DNA from: Symsagittifera roscoffensis
Lineage: Eukaryota > Xenacoelomorpha > Acoela > Convolutidae
DNA length: 64,000 nucleotides
NCBI RefSeq assembly: GCF_963678635.1
Contig: NC_087067.1
Location: forward strand, 51,638,233-51,702,232
Direction of reading: 5' to 3'
This document shows, one piece after another, positions 10,480-22,382 of the stretch. The first letter of the stretch is position 1. Each line of letters begins with the position of its first letter. The position numbers and the translations under genes are program-made. Below the pieces are notes generated by a model. That model was given only the letters and a program-made list of their open reading frames with translations. It was not told the DNA's origin and searched no databases.

Positions 10480-11500
10480 GATTATTTTTTCGTGTTTATT
10501 CTGTTCGTTCTTTTTTATCATGTTTTTTATCTCTTTTTTTTTCTCTGGTTGTGTGCTTTTGCCAAAAACGGAGTCTTTTTTTAGTGTTTTTGTCTTTCTT
10601 GTGGTTTTAATAAAACTTCATTTTGAGTTTCAAAAGAATAATTCGTCCAGTTTTAACCTTGGTTTAGTCTGCATTCAGTTGGTTTGGTGGTATTAGTAAG
10701 CTGCGTTGGTTAGTTTAAGCGTAAATTTAGTTCATTCCAATCTGGTTAAAGAAAAGTTTTAAAACGCGTGAAAATAAGCTAGAGTTGTTATTAATTAGCT
10801 GTCAAACCAGAAGTTTATTTCTGAAACATTTCTTACAGTGGCGAGTTACGTTGAGCTGGGTGGCAAGAGTGCATGAATTGTGTGCGATTTGAACAAAAAA
10901 AATTCAGAATTTAGCGCACATAAAAAGTTTTTTGATACTAATTTTTTTCTCGTTGTTTTCAATTAGTTTTTCATATTGACACTTTTACATAATCATCATT
11001 AATTTATTGCTCCATATCATTTTTAATGCACTTACCCCTTATGGAAATTTCTAGCGATTAGTTAGATGTTTGAATAAAAATTATCTAGTGGTCTTCATTT
11101 TTGTTTGTTGTTTGTTTTAATTTGCAGAGAAACTACTGATGAATTCTAAAAGGAAAAGATGAAAAACACGTGTAAGAATGGTGAGTAATGCTTGAATAAC
11201 TAATCAATTAAATTTAGAGTTATATGAGTTTTGAATTAGCTTATATAATTTGTGAACAAACATAAATTAATGGATGTTTTCCAAAAAAGCAACTTCAACT
11301 GGTTGGAACTATTCATGCGGGATAATAATATGGCGGGATTTTTTAAGTGGGAACTTATTAGTGAGGGGAAAAATAAATTTATTTGTCTAACGGGATCGTA
11401 GCTCCGAAGAACGCCGTAAAGGTTAGTTGTCTTGATGCAATAAGTGAAGTTAAGGAAGTATGGCGATGTGTATTTAGATGTATAAACATGTTGCGCAGTT
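10480..11500 (-). mobile_element. G2 copy C: partial 3' LTR
   Basis: The stretch about 10490-10890 matches 17260-17720 in the same orientation: shared blocks include CAAAAGAATAA, GTAAGCTGCGTTGGTTA, a CCAAYCNGGTTAAA block, and TGTGTGCGATTTGA/TGTGTGCGATTGA. Further on, 11300-11350 carries a TTCATGCGGGATAAT block found as its reverse complement near 50750, inside the LTR of copy B. This fits a minus-strand LTR. It is truncated at the G1 border. By-eye similarity between the two LTR-like blocks is low (about 70 percent), so copy C is old. Confidence 0.5.
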
Positions 11501-12952
11501 GCGGATTTCGAGATGGTGAACTGTGGAGAAAGTGGCGTTGAATAAATTTGATTTATGTGTGAGTGTGGGTGAATTTAATTTTAAGCATGATTTTGTGGGA
11601 ACAGTTAATATGACGCTCTTTGGAAACTAGATAATCAATTGTTAGTTGAAAGTGGTCAAACTTATCAAAGAACAATTTTTTTATTTTGAAGTGCGTGATT
11701 GATTGATTACATGATCGCATTACTTGTTAGTGCTGTCGAGATTGAAGATTTAATCCGTCTTTATGAAATTTTTCTCAGTTTGCTGTGAAATTACAGCCGT
11801 GTCTGTATCATACGGTGAATCCTTTATTTATCAGATGACTGTGTGATCTTAGTGAGTGATTGGGAATTGGTATGATTTTCGTGCAGTGAGTCTATTGAGT
11901 GTCTAGGATAAGCCAATGTTAGCAAATTGATTTAATTATAGTACGGTGGTTAATTGATGGATATTGGTCTCACAAAATTCGTCGTGGTCGAAGGTCTTTC
12001 TTTGGGGAACTTTGGGCGAGTCGGAGAAAATGTGGTAGGAGATCCAAGAAAAGGTGTGAGAAGCAAAAACTGGTCAACATTGGTCTCGCTGGGCTTAGTT
12101 TTCAGTGTTCTTATAAGGGTACTGAAGAAGAAGGGAAATTTTTCAACTAGAAATGTTGATGTCTTTGTGTGACGGGGATGATTGCTTTTGAGGGATCGGG
12201 AATATGTTGGTCGGTTTTTTCAGTATAAGGGCGCATTGTTGGGGTGTTTGCGTTTCATAGGAACACTTTGTGCACGAGTAGGGGCCTTTCGGTTAGATGA
12301 TGTGGATGACTCGAATGTTGAAATGGAGTGAGTTAATTGGTGGATTGTTAGTGGACTAGCTCAGTTGCGGATTTTTTCCTGGTTAGTAATGAAATTATCG
12401 TGCTCCAACTGTTCATCAGTTTTTGGGCTACATACATCGGGTGCATGAAAGGAAAGGGGAGATAGAATGGGTGTAGCGTCAGTGTGTGAAGAACAGGAAG
12501 TGGAAATTACAATACGAGTAGGGAGAGTTATGGGTTGAAAAGTATGAGTCATCAGAATCCATGTGTGGTGAGTGGGATGGGACTAAAAACGGGTAGGGGA
12601 GAAGAGTGAATGTCTGAGATTGAAAGAAGAGAGTCGCGTCTCTAAAGGCTGGAGGGACGGGAAAGGGAAGCATTGAGGGATTCAATTTGTCGGCTCATCA
12701 TTGGCTAAAAAGATGATGGTTTTGAGAACGAAAATTTTTTTGGTTGGTTGCTTAGTTATTTGTCTGTATGTGTCATCAGTGTTTTGTGTTTAAAATGTAA
12801 TGTGTGATTGGGGCTTTGTTGTATAGTATTGTTTTGGTGTGTGCGTTATGCTAGGGTAGTGCATGTCTATAAATTTGTGGGATTATTTGCGAAGAATTTT
12901 GATTTGATTGATTAAGTAAATGTGATGGAGCTGTGGGTGTAGTAGTTGTATT
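11500..12952 (-). mobile_element. G2 copy C: degraded 3' coding region
   Basis: The block GTCGGCTCATCATTGGCTAA near 12690-12710 matches the same motif at about 19870-19890 in copy A and its reverse complement at about 49198-49215 in copy B. On the minus strand it marks the start of the Pro/Ser/Thr-rich ORF that lies between the envelope and the LTR. Towards 11,500 the sequence is T/G-rich like the non-coding strand of A, but heavily decayed. Fossil; many breaks. Confidence 0.5.
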
Positions 12953-13152
12953 NNNNNNNNNNNNNNNNNNNNNNNNNNNNNNNNNNNNNNNNNNNNNNNN
13001 NNNNNNNNNNNNNNNNNNNNNNNNNNNNNNNNNNNNNNNNNNNNNNNNNNNNNNNNNNNNNNNNNNNNNNNNNNNNNNNNNNNNNNNNNNNNNNNNNNNN
13101 NNNNNNNNNNNNNNNNNNNNNNNNNNNNNNNNNNNNNNNNNNNNNNNNNNNN
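12953..13152. other. Assembly gap (200 N)
   Basis: Exactly 200 N bases, a conventional placeholder length. The true distance is unknown. It interrupts G2 copy C, so the missing gag-pol of C may lie in the gap rather than being absent from the genome. Confidence 0.99.
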
Positions 13153-13319
13153 GTAACTGGCACTATCAATAATGAAAGTACTTTCGAAGAAAATTTCTGA
13201 AATTGTAAGCAATAAGACATAAGAGCAGCCTAGCTTGGGTATCTGAGAAATCGGTAGCCTCATATCAGGCCAATAATTTTTGGCTTTTTTCAGAAAACAT
13301 ATTTTTTGTGCAGGTGAAA

Positions 13320-14437
13320 AGTTTCAGAATCTGGTCGACTATATTACATCCATCTTGACTTTAGTTTCCTACACAAAATAAACCAACACAAAAGATTCTG
13401 GCTTCACACAAAAAAAACGCAATTTTTGTTTTTTTTTACTTCTGTATGAGAAGACTGTGTCCATGAACTACGTGACAGGCAAAAAAAAACGTGCAAAAAA
13501 AACGTTCGTGAAAATTGTTTGTTTCTGCCTAAAATTTTTTTTGCAATTTTTTATTAGTTTTAGAACTAAGATATCAGTTTTGAACATCTTGAGTTTTAGT
13601 TTATAAGTTTTTTTAGTGTTATAATAAAAAACTCTATTTTTGATAAAACGCTAGTAATAAAATTTTCAATGTATGAAATTGTATGACTAGCGCGTTTCAG
13701 CTACATTGTGAAATTGGTTGAATAGCAATTTCCTGGTGTGGAGTTCAAACAGGGACATTGGAGTGCTTCAAAGTATAACTTAATCTCAAGCATTTTTTTT
13801 TCAGTTGAATGGATGCACTTTAAAAAGCGACCTACCTCTAGTTCCAAGCTTTATTAGTAAATTACGTTATGGATATAGTAAAATTGATCATTGGATCAAA
13901 ACCTACAAACTGCTCTAGCAAAAATGACACTTTAAACTCTAATTTAATTGTCTTTTACTTAGCTGATAAAAAGCTCGCTTCGTTTTTTTAATCTTTCATT
14001 TTTTCAGCAATTTTTTTTTGCTCCAGAGAAAATTCAAAGTTCGAATGGTTGTTCTTGGCACTTTTAATGAAGTTTTTTGATGCATTCTGAAAATAACGAT
14101 TGCACAACCTCAACGTAAAAAATTTTTCTTCATGCACCTTCAACCATTTTGTTTAAGTAATGGGGTTTGAAAATGGTTAATCTCAGCAATTTGAGATACT
14201 TTAACAAAACTGCTCGAATATCAGGGCGAAGCAGTTTAGAGTGTTCCGACTGGCTTTTTAGGCCAATTTAAAAGTTTTTTCTTTTGATTGAAAGTTGACA
14301 TAGTAATTCAAAAACAAAGAAAAAAATGTTTTTTATTTATGACCCCCACAGGCTTATGTAAACCAAAAAGGGATGAATTCAGAGTCTTGTATCTTAATAA
14401 ATGCGACGAATTGACTTGATGAGTTAAGTCTTTGGTA
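13320..14437 (+). repeat. Dispersed repeat R2, copy 1
   Basis: This is alignable with 58435-59070. Shared blocks include ACACAAAATAAACCAACAC-like and TTCTGGCTTC, GTGTGAAAAGACTGTGTCC-like, ATTGTTTGTTTCTGCCT, ACCTTCAACCATTTTG, TAATGGGGTTTGAAAATGG, TCAGGGCGAAGCA, GTGTTCCGACTGG and CCCACAGGCTTATGTAAA. No coding potential is seen. It sits inside degraded copy C. The class is unknown; it is probably a non-autonomous transposon. Confidence 0.65.
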
Positions 14438-14497
14438 TAACTCATAGAGTAATTTCGGATAGGGTACACCGTCTGCTCGTCACGCTATCTTATTTTC
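14438..14497 (+). repeat. Stray copy of the conserved G2 leader segment
   Basis: These 60 bases, from TAACTCATAGAGTAATTTCG to CTATCTTATTTTC, match positions 16130-16188 and 31949-32008, and the reverse complement of 34195-34253, with few or no differences. Here the surrounding leader is not recognisable and the match ends abruptly at both sides. Confidence 0.75.
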
Positions 14498-14703
14498 TAT
14501 ATAGATGATACCTTTACTTGCCATTAATGCTTTTAAAACAACCATTGATTGTCATGTCGTCTTTAAAAACCCTGGCTCTGAACACTCAGGGCCATTCTTC
14601 AATGCTATCACGGATAGTGCAAAATAAACCACCTACGCTTTTTCGCTAGCTATTTTACACACGCGGAAAACTTAAGAACTACAGCAGCCTTGATACAGAC
14701 CCG

Positions 14704-15269
14704 CACTCAGTAAAAAGAAAAAATGAGAGATTATAATGGATTCCCATTGTCAGTCTCCATAAATTTCCCAAAAAGAGATTAAAATCAATTAAAATTGGAT
14801 TCTAATGTTACTAATTTTCGAAACAAAAAAAAAACCATAATAATCGATTATTTATTGAAAGAATTGTATCTGAAATTTTATTGAATTATAGTCCATTTTA
14901 ATTGATTATTATCAATTTTTATTCAAAACACGGCATCGCTTCAATTCGTTTTATTTTTGTTTTGTTTTGTGTGCTTTTTACGCGGGTTGACCTCCGTGAA
15001 CCGAAAATGCGTATCTTACATTTCCCCACACCGAAAATGCCTATCATACAATTGCCTACATCAAATATATGAAAAATTGGTAATCTTACAATTTTCACAC
15101 AATTTCATTGATTATAATTTACTAAGTTTTCACCAAAAATGTTATCACTATAATGGATTATAAATCGTTTAAACATCTAAAATTGGCGCTTATAATAAAT
15201 TATATATTTTGCTAAAAGTACGATTATAACTATAGTATAATGGATTTTTTTTTCTCGTTTTACTGAGTG
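14704..15269. mobile_element. MITE-like element with CACTCAGTAAAA terminal inverted repeats
   Basis: The left end CACTCAGTAAAAAGAAAAAA is matched in inverse by the right end (reverse complement CACTCAGTAAAACGAGAAAA). The interior is AT-rich with many ATTATAATGGATT-like repeats and no ORF. The 566-bp size and TIRs fit a non-autonomous DNA transposon. I see no clear target-site duplication, so the superfamily is not assigned. Confidence 0.6.
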
Positions 15270-16126
15270 AGGGAACCTTAACATGCTATTGCTTTGACGC
15301 TTCATTGATCTAGTTGCTCACAACAACTACTACAACTGATAGTTCCCATTAATTGACTGCGCTCAGAACCAATGAACTCATTGTAACTGTTCCGATTGAA
15401 CAGCTACAAGTCCACATTTTTGAGTGGCGCCATTATCTTCCTTCGCCCATACTTTTGGCGATGTATTAGACCGACCCCTCTCGATAGAAAAACAAACGTA
15501 CTGTCTAAACCTCGGTTCCCATTGTTTGTTGACAACAAATCACCTTCTGAACTGTCTTGCATTTGCTTACACTATATCATCTACCTTCAATGAGCGACTA
15601 CGCGCAAACTATCCAACAATGCCTGGAAACAAGCAAAAATCAGACTTTGAAGTTTCTGGAGACGCCGCAACAAAAAAGGACTGAATCAACAAAACGCGAG
15701 AAGCCCACCAAAAAATATGACATACCTGGAATATTCGATAAATGTACACCGCGAGGCATCTGGCTTTACGGCAAGGACTAAAATGTTTAACGGCTTGAAA
15801 GACATTGCGTGCCTGCATAAGTCTAAAACAGCACTTGGTTTATCAAGGCAGGGGTTCAGTTTTGCCCTCGAGTTCGAAAAAGGAATTGCTCAAACAGAAT
15901 TGTTCAAACAGAAATAAGACTAACCACGGAGGTAATATTTGGAGTCTGAAACTTTTCATGATTTCTTTTTCTCTAATTTTTTTTAAAACTTTTTTTTTGT
16001 ATATGATCATATCAAATCGAGAAAACATATAAACTGAAAAACTGCTCTTGGTATAGACGGCCAAACACTTCTTTTTCTTCTTAATTTTTCTTCTTTTTAC
16101 TTAGCACTACTGAGTTGGGACTGATG
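15270..16126. other. No recognisable gene
   Basis: Several short open frames overlap at about 15400-15920, but none exceeds 90 codons or shows a known motif. The C-terminal half is T-rich. It may be decayed G2 or other repeat sequence; I see nothing firm. Confidence 0.4.
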
Positions 16127-16129
16127 GTC

Positions 16130-16463
16130 TAACTCATAGAGTAATTTCAGATAAGGTACACCGTCTGCTCGTCACGCTATCTTATTTTCGGCCGGATAGA
16201 TTCGTGCAACTTCTTAGTCTAATACCGATCTTAATCTTACTCTTATATCTCTTAGTCTCAATAGATCTAGAGTATACTGGTTTACTACGAGTTGGTCTCT
16301 TGGAAAAGGCAACTAAGCTGTAAGTTAAATTCAGAATGCTCTGGTGCTGAAACTACAAGTAATTTCAGCTCTTACAAATAAGTGGGTTGTTAATTAGATG
16401 GAATATGATTGATAAGTCTTCAAAATTTTATAGGGATAAAATATCCAATTTATAACCAATAAT
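16130..16463 (-). mobile_element. G2 copy C: 5' leader
   Basis: The reverse complement aligns with 33882-34253 of copy B. Shared blocks are TATTCCATCTAA, TAACAACCCACTTATTTGTAAG, GCTGAAATTAC, TTTCAGCACCAGAG, CTCTAGATCTATTGAG, and the highly conserved segment 16130-16250. This marks the start of an internal region running leftwards, hence a separate minus-strand element (C) beyond copy A. Confidence 0.75.
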
Positions 16464-16480
16464 GTTTGGATCAGGTTCCA
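16464..16480 (-). promoter_or_regulatory. Primer-binding-like site of G2 copy C
   Basis: On the minus strand the sequence TGGAACCTGATCCAAAC begins with TGG, as expected for a site pairing with a tRNA 3' CCA end. The equivalent position in B (33865-33881) and A (32117-32133) carries related sequence directly after the LTR end. I do not assign the primer tRNA. Confidence 0.45.
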
Positions 16481-18507
16481 TCCATCCGGGTTTTACAGAG
16501 TTTTTGAATCTTTTATCTTCTATCTGTAATGAAGGATGGATGATGATCGTTGGTATTTGGCGACGTCATTCCTTGTCCGTTCTTGCAGAAGACAGCTCCC
16601 GGAAGCTAGAATCGTCAACATGACGTTGTCAGTTGTCGTTCGACAATGACTATGACAGCCAACGAAATCAATCTGATTTCAAAATGGTTTGCTATGATTG
16701 TCTGTTTTTGATCGGTTGTGGAGAACTATGTTTCGATCTGGATTGGGAATGGCGTGAAGCTCGAGTTTGGAGGGAATGCCCTGTAACTCTGATCTGTACG
16801 TATACTTGAACAACGAGGTGGTCATTGGTCTGTTTCAATGAAGTCATTTTCTTCGAAGTCAAGTCGTACTCTAAATCCTTTGAGTTGTGTTTGTGAGTGG
16901 CATATCGGTTGTGTTCAGCCATTCTGTAGGTTGTGCGTGATGAGATTGTCTTAGCTGTTTGATGTTCTTCTTCGTGATTGTGTATGAACTATTATACTGC
17001 AATATATATTTTACATAAATAAATGTTTAATTAGTCGTTCTTTTAGTTATGATTTTCTATTAGTTTTTATCGCACAAGCTTTTATTGTTAATTCTGTTAT
17101 TTTAAAAGAGTTACTCCTACTTGAGTACCTTTTATCAAAAATAAGGAGTGCGGTCACAAAGCGTGGATCCTAGCACGGTGGGTTAGGCCGGCTTTTAAGC
17201 ATGCTCAGGACTTCGTCCTCTTCTGGTGGGTTAGGCCAGGAGTGAGGGTATGATTTCATGCTGGTTTTTTATGGGGTCCTGTTTTGTGTTAACCTTTTGT
17301 GTCGTGTTTGTTTCTGGTTTTTTCCTTTTGTTGTTTTAGTTGTGTTCTTTTCTCAAAAATCAAATTGTTTGGTTAGGGTTTGAACATCGAGGTTGAATGT
17401 GAAAGATTTTTTAGACTTATCAATAAGCTTCAAAAGAATAAATTATCAGTTCTTTGAGCTGGTTTAATGCAGTTTGGGTACTGTGGGTTTTCTTTTCTTT
17501 GTCATGCTGTTAGTTTATCTTTCATGGTGTTTTGTAAGCTGCGTTGGTTATATAATTCCTTTCCAACCGGGTTAAAAGAAAGTTTGAAACGTGTTATTAT
17601 TAGTTTGAGTTGTTATCAGTGAAAACTAAATCTTGAAATCATTATTTTAAACAATTCGTCGTAGGCGAGCTGTGCGAGTGTGGATAGAACTTGTGTGCGA
17701 TTGATTCTTGAATGGTTAGTACTGCTAACATTTGCATAAACTCACTGCTGAAAATTATAATTTTACTGCATTATTGGGGTTGAAATTAATAAATTATTTT
17801 TAGTGTATTCAAATTTACTACATTAAAGAGAAGAATATAGATTAATTTACTGCTGCGGAGAAGAAATTTACTGGGTCATTTATTGCGGTTTGTTAATAAA
17901 AGTTTAAAATTTAGAAAAAAGTTTGCTATTTGAAAAATTTATAATCTTTAAAAGAGTTTGCTATTTTTATCTGTTTTCTGTTTTCTTGATTGTAGATGAT
18001 GGTGATCTAAAGACTAATGAATAAACATTTATTAAGCAATGGTTAGTTTGTTTTGAATTTATTAGTGTTCAATTAATTAATTCATAATTATTTATGTATC
18101 GGGGAAAAAACCATGAGGGAAGATGTCGTGAATTGAATCTGATGGGGTTAGTAATTTTGCTAATATGCGGATGATGTTTTTAGTTTCGAGCAGTGGCCAT
18201 ACAGTTGAAGTGCTTTTATAGTGTTTAGTTCTTCGGTGCTTACAGAAAATTCGTGACTGGTATGTTGAATGAGATTAAAAAGCTTGTGATTGTATTTAGT
18301 GTTGTGGATGAATTCTAATATCGGGATTTCTATAGGTTGGATATATTCATGCGAGACATTGAGGGGTCAGGATTCTTCTACGTTAAAGGACCTGGTTAGT
18401 AGACAAAATATATACATTTGGGTTATGGGGTCATAATTTCTGAGGATTCCTTGAAAGTTAGTGTCTTTAATACAGTATGTGAAAATTAAGAAAAATGGTG
18501 AAGTGTA
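16481..18507 (-). mobile_element. LTR-like block shared by G2 copies A and C
   Basis: This lies between the 3' ORF region of copy A and the primer-binding-like site of copy C. It is about 2 kb and has no long ORF. Its middle (17260-17720) matches the LTR fragment of C at 10490-10890, while its distal end does not match the LTR end seen in A (32134-32161) or B (52272-52301). A single LTR between two internal regions suggests LTR-LTR recombination, or insertion of one element next to the other. About 17160-17260 has a pair of GGTGGGTTAGGCC repeats. Confidence 0.5.
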
Positions 18508-19880
18508 CTTTAAATTAATAAACTGAAAACGATGGTGGGGTTGTCGTGAAGGTGTGTGCAAATTAAAATGGTTTTGAATAAATCTATAGTATTTGAAGTG
18601 TGCGTTTGTTTAGTGGGCAACATGATGTCGTGTGAACAGTGCAGATCTCGTTCTTTTGGAGGGAGGAAGTGAATGGTTAGTGAAAAAGTTTGAAATTTGT
18701 CGTAAAATGATTCATAAGCTTGGATATCTATTAGTGCTTCGGAAATAATGTGGTCGTGTTTTTTATCTAGTGAGCTTAGTGTAAAGATGTAGGGTGTTTT
18801 GATGAAAAATTTTTCTGTTAGTTGAGGGCTATCGAATTTATCGTCGTCTAAAAATTGGTCGTGGTTAGGTCGGATGATGTTATGATCATAATATTCAATA
18901 GAAAAATCATTTGCTCGGGGTGCAGTGAAAGATTTTAGTAATTTTTTATATCCTACGTGAGTGAGTGAATTGTCTAGGTGTTAGTGCTGTGGTGAGTCTA
19001 AAAAGGTCTAGTTTGCTTTTTTCTTCTTCGTGAAGTGTGTGTTTTAGTGGTATACAAAGTGGATTTGTGAAATAATAAAATGATGTCCAGTGAAATGTGG
19101 GGATTAGTACGAGCTCATCGACATAGTGAGGTTGTTCAGTGTGAGGTTCGGAATGACTAATGCTGTATTGGGGGAAGAGGGGTAGGGAAGTTTGGAGAAA
19201 AGCTGGGGTATTAAATTGGTCAGGGTGGTTTACATAATCGCGTGCTGTTCCGGGTTTGGAGGGGAACGGGTGGTTGGGGAATTTTCTTTTAAACGTTCTA
19301 TATGCGCGGTTAGTTGTGGATGATGAATGAGTTGATGTGGAGGATTGATCTAAAGAAGGTGTATACTCGGAAGATGGTGTAGGAGTTGGTGGGTTTGATC
19401 ATGTTTTATTTGATGATAATTGGTGAATAAGTAGGGTGTGAGGGTGTTGTTTTTTTTGTTGAACTGTTATAAGGTTATCTAGCTCTTGTGAAATTTGTGT
19501 GGTTTCTGGGGAATCGTTGGTGGAATTATCATTGGTAAAGGGGGACTATGTCGGTGTTACTTGGGAAATATGAGAAATGGATGAGGGGGAATTATTTGTG
19601 GACTGGGGGTAAATCGGTTGAAAAGGGGGTTGAGAAAATGCTGGTGGGGTGGGTTCGGAGTTTGCAAATTCGTCTGGGGTTTCGATGTCTGAGTTATTAA
19701 ATTGGAAAATTGTATTAAAAATGGTGATGTCTGAATTAGTGTCAGAATCCATGCCGGATGATGTGTTAACATGGGGTGATTCAGGGGGCGGGAAAGCAAA
19801 AATGGAATGATGGGAATTGGATTTTGGAGGTTGGCTGGGTGGAAAATGCAACGGTGAAGGGATCCAACTTGTCGGCTCAT
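18300..19880 (-). pseudogene. G2-A 3' ORF region (Pro/Ser/Thr-rich start, unknown C-terminal domain)
   Basis: This is the counterpart of 49204-50800 in copy B. It begins with MSRQVGSLHR at 19880 (compare MSRQIGSLHR in B). A Pro/Ser/Thr-rich stretch follows, then a folded-looking region whose end matches B up to the TQMYIFC segment. The family is not recognised. The region extends into the LTR. Fossil; broken. Confidence 0.6.
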
Positions 19881-20059
19881 CGTGGGCTAAAAAAAATGAT
19901 TGTTCTGAGATTGAAAGTTTGTGGTATGTGGTTGTTCCATTATTTGTACATATGTATCGTCAGTTTGAGGTTGTTGTGTTACAATGTGTTGAATTGGACG
20001 TTGTATATGATTTGGTCTTGAATTTGCGATGTTTACTAGTGATAAGTTTCTGAAATTTC

Positions 20060-20285
20060 GTGGTACTAGTGATAGTGGATGGTTACGATTTAAACTTGGT
20101 AGTTGTGGTGCTGTAGGTAATGTATTTGTGTTATTGTGTGATTCGTCATAGGTGTTTGGTGTAGTTGATAATTTTGTATTGTATTCTTTTATTTGTGCAT
20201 CTAGAAGTAATTTATTTATAGATGTGGAAAATACTCCAAAAAACTCTGCAAAAAGTATGCGTGCTACGCTTGCTTGTCTATTGAC
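20060..20285 (-). pseudogene. env: G2-A envelope region, C-terminal part
   Basis: The reverse complement matches copy B at about 48800-49025: the QASVARILFAG-like segment, then DAQIKEYNTK, then a Thr/Pro-rich tail ending in HPLSLVP. It corresponds to the last membrane segment and cytoplasmic tail of the envelope glycoprotein. Fossil; only this end is recognisable in A. Confidence 0.65.
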
Positions 20286-20289
20286 TTGT

Positions 20290-21030
20290 GTGTTTATTTT
20301 GAGATGATTTTTCTTGATACCGTGAATTAAGTTTGGTCGAAAAATTGAGGGGAAATGTTGATGGTGATTTTTGGCCTATAGAAGGTGTTGAGGGAAGGGA
20401 AAGTGTTTCGGGTAATGTAGATAATGTTGTATCGAACGAAACATCAACTGGGTTGCTTACTAAATTTGGTTCACCGTGAGGGTATTTGTTTGTCATCCAA
20501 TATGGAGGGCGTTCTGTGGTTGTTGGTTTATTAAAAAGATTTTCTCTAATTTGTTCTGATGTAGGGGTTGGACCTAAGTAATCTGATGGAATACTTGATA
20601 TGCTTTGTTGTGAAACAGTTGAAAGGTCTAAGGGACTTGATGCTGGTGATTGAGGTATGTTAAATTGAATTCTGGGAGTTTGAAAATTTCTATTTTGTCT
20701 TGGATGTATAATTAGTCTACTTATTTCGAGTGTGTTTTGGTTTTGACTTAAGTGTATTACTCTGTTAAGATCTTGTTGTAGTTGTGGGTATAGATTATAT
20801 GTTGGTTCGTATTATGGTTCACTTAAAGGTGCTTGGCGGACAACGGGTTCTAATGGTTCAGATAATCGTGCGTGTTTTTCTTCAAAAGTATATGGATTTT
20901 CTTGAAAAGAAATGCGTGTAGCTGAATGCGGATTCTGGGTACTTGTGGGTGTTGATGGATTTTCTTGGGACGTTGTTGGTGGGGACTGGTGTGGGGGTTG
21001 TTGATTAGCAATTTTGGAAATTTTTTCGAG
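20290..21030 (-). pseudogene. G2-A Pro/Ser/Thr-rich ORF before env
   Basis: This is the counterpart of 45450-46591 in copy B. Shared elements are a proline-rich N-terminus, an LSLPSTPS motif (near 20390) and a FPLNF motif (near 20350). The composition suggests a disordered, possibly glycosylated or phosphorylated protein. The function is unknown. Fossil; broken. Confidence 0.55.
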
Positions 21031-21039
21031 TGAAGTTTT

Positions 21040-21235
21040 TTATGATGAAAATTTATGTTTGTTCCAATATTCTTCAAGGAAACGAAACAAGAGAATAGTG
21101 GCTAATGCCAACGTGATGATTGCCTTTTTTATGCATTTACATATTGTCATAATGAGTGATGTTAAAAGTGTGAGAAATATTACAAAGAGTAGAAAGACAT
21201 CTGTTCTACTAAATAGATTACGAAACTTTTAAATA
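21040..21235 (-). pseudogene. G2-A small membrane protein
   Basis: On the minus strand the frame reads like STDVFLLFVIFL, then SLIMTICKCIKKAIITLALA, then FLEEYWNKHK and a stop. It is clearly homologous to 45261-45449 in B. There are two hydrophobic helices around a CKC-KK turn. Conservation of this small frame in both copies argues that it was once a real gene of the family. Fossil. Confidence 0.55.
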
Positions 21236-21239
21236 GTTT

Positions 21240-22130
21240 TGAAATTATCGTACCTGAGGAGGTTATCAAGGATAGTGGGGAGGGATATGTATACTTCAAA
21301 GATTGCAAAATTTTATGAAAAGTATCAATAGGTCTTCTATATTAGTAGTTAAAAATATTGTAAAAAATTTTAAATGATTTGAAAGTTTGATGAAAAGTTT
21401 GAAAAACATTTGTTTGATTTTAGTGACCGTTGTTGCGAGAAGCATTTAAGAAGCGATTTGGTTTGTCGAATCTTTTTCAATTTTTTGGGGCTAAATTCGA
21501 GTGTGATCGGATTATTTATTGATTTTTGACAAGTGAGTTGGGTTTCATCAAGTGTTGTTGAGGGATTATTTGGAGATGTCGGAGAGATCTTCGTAGTTCC
21601 GTTTTTATTTATGGAATGATTGGGGGTATCCAGGAAATATTCGTACTTTAGGCTAAATGATCATGTGCTTTTTGTTTTTTAGGCTAATTTAATAATTTTG
21701 CTTGAGGGTTTTATGAGTGCTAAATTGGAAAAATATTGTTGATATTTGTACTGCTTGATAGGGGAGGGTTTTAATAATGAGATTATTTTTATTTTAGTTG
21801 TCAATTTATAGCGGTTTGCTTATTTTTGACCTGGAGGTCTTGAAGTTATAGTTTTAGATAAGCTTCGAGGTGAATATGTGTCGGCTAATAAAGTCGTTTT
21901 GTTATAAATAAAGTGTCTTATTAGGGATGATTTCTCATGGCTGATTTTGAACTAGATCTGTTCGATTGTTTTTCAGCATGTTACATTGAAAAGGTGGATT
22001 GTTCAAATTATTTAAAAGAAGATGATGGAAAGGGAAATGAAATTTTTTTTAAATTCAATTTTCTTGATTATTTTACATTGTGGAATGAATGTTTTATAAT
22101 TTTGTCTTGGTTGACTTCTGGGTCGTGATG
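21240..22130. other. G2-A spacer between integrase tail and membrane ORF
   Basis: This corresponds to 44443-45257 in B. There is no convincing coding sequence on either strand; a 63-codon frame on the plus strand (21937-22128) is a composition artefact. It may contain a subgenomic splice or promoter signal, as would be needed to express the downstream genes. Confidence 0.4.
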
Positions 22131-22382
22131 ATTCTCTATGTTCAGATTTTTTCTTTTCAATCTTGTGGTAAAATTTTTTCCAACATTTTTCTACTTTTCT
22201 TTTTTTGAGATATTTGTTTGTTTAAGAGATGTTTGGTTAACATTTTCTTTTTGTTGATCTAATAGTGAGCTTGTTTTTTCATCGGTGTGATTATTTAATT
22301 TAGTTTCTGAATTGTTTCGAACAATTTTCAATCCTGTGAAAGAATATAATTGCGTTAATTCACGGAGTGCATATTCTTTTGT

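Noticed and set aside
10560-10620. AATAAA-type signal as a terminator of the 9829-10476 frame
   Set aside because: AATAAAAC is present at about 10,608, but the same block belongs to the LTR-like sequence of copy C in the opposite orientation, so its use by this frame cannot be supported.
15396-15917. Overlapping short plus-strand frames
   Set aside because: Three different frames, each under 90 codons, with no motif and no consistent splice sites; they look like chance frames or a very old relic.
16692-16922. Minus-strand frame starting MAEHNRYATHKH
   Set aside because: It lies in the LTR-like block between A and C, has no match in the other LTRs and no recognisable domain.
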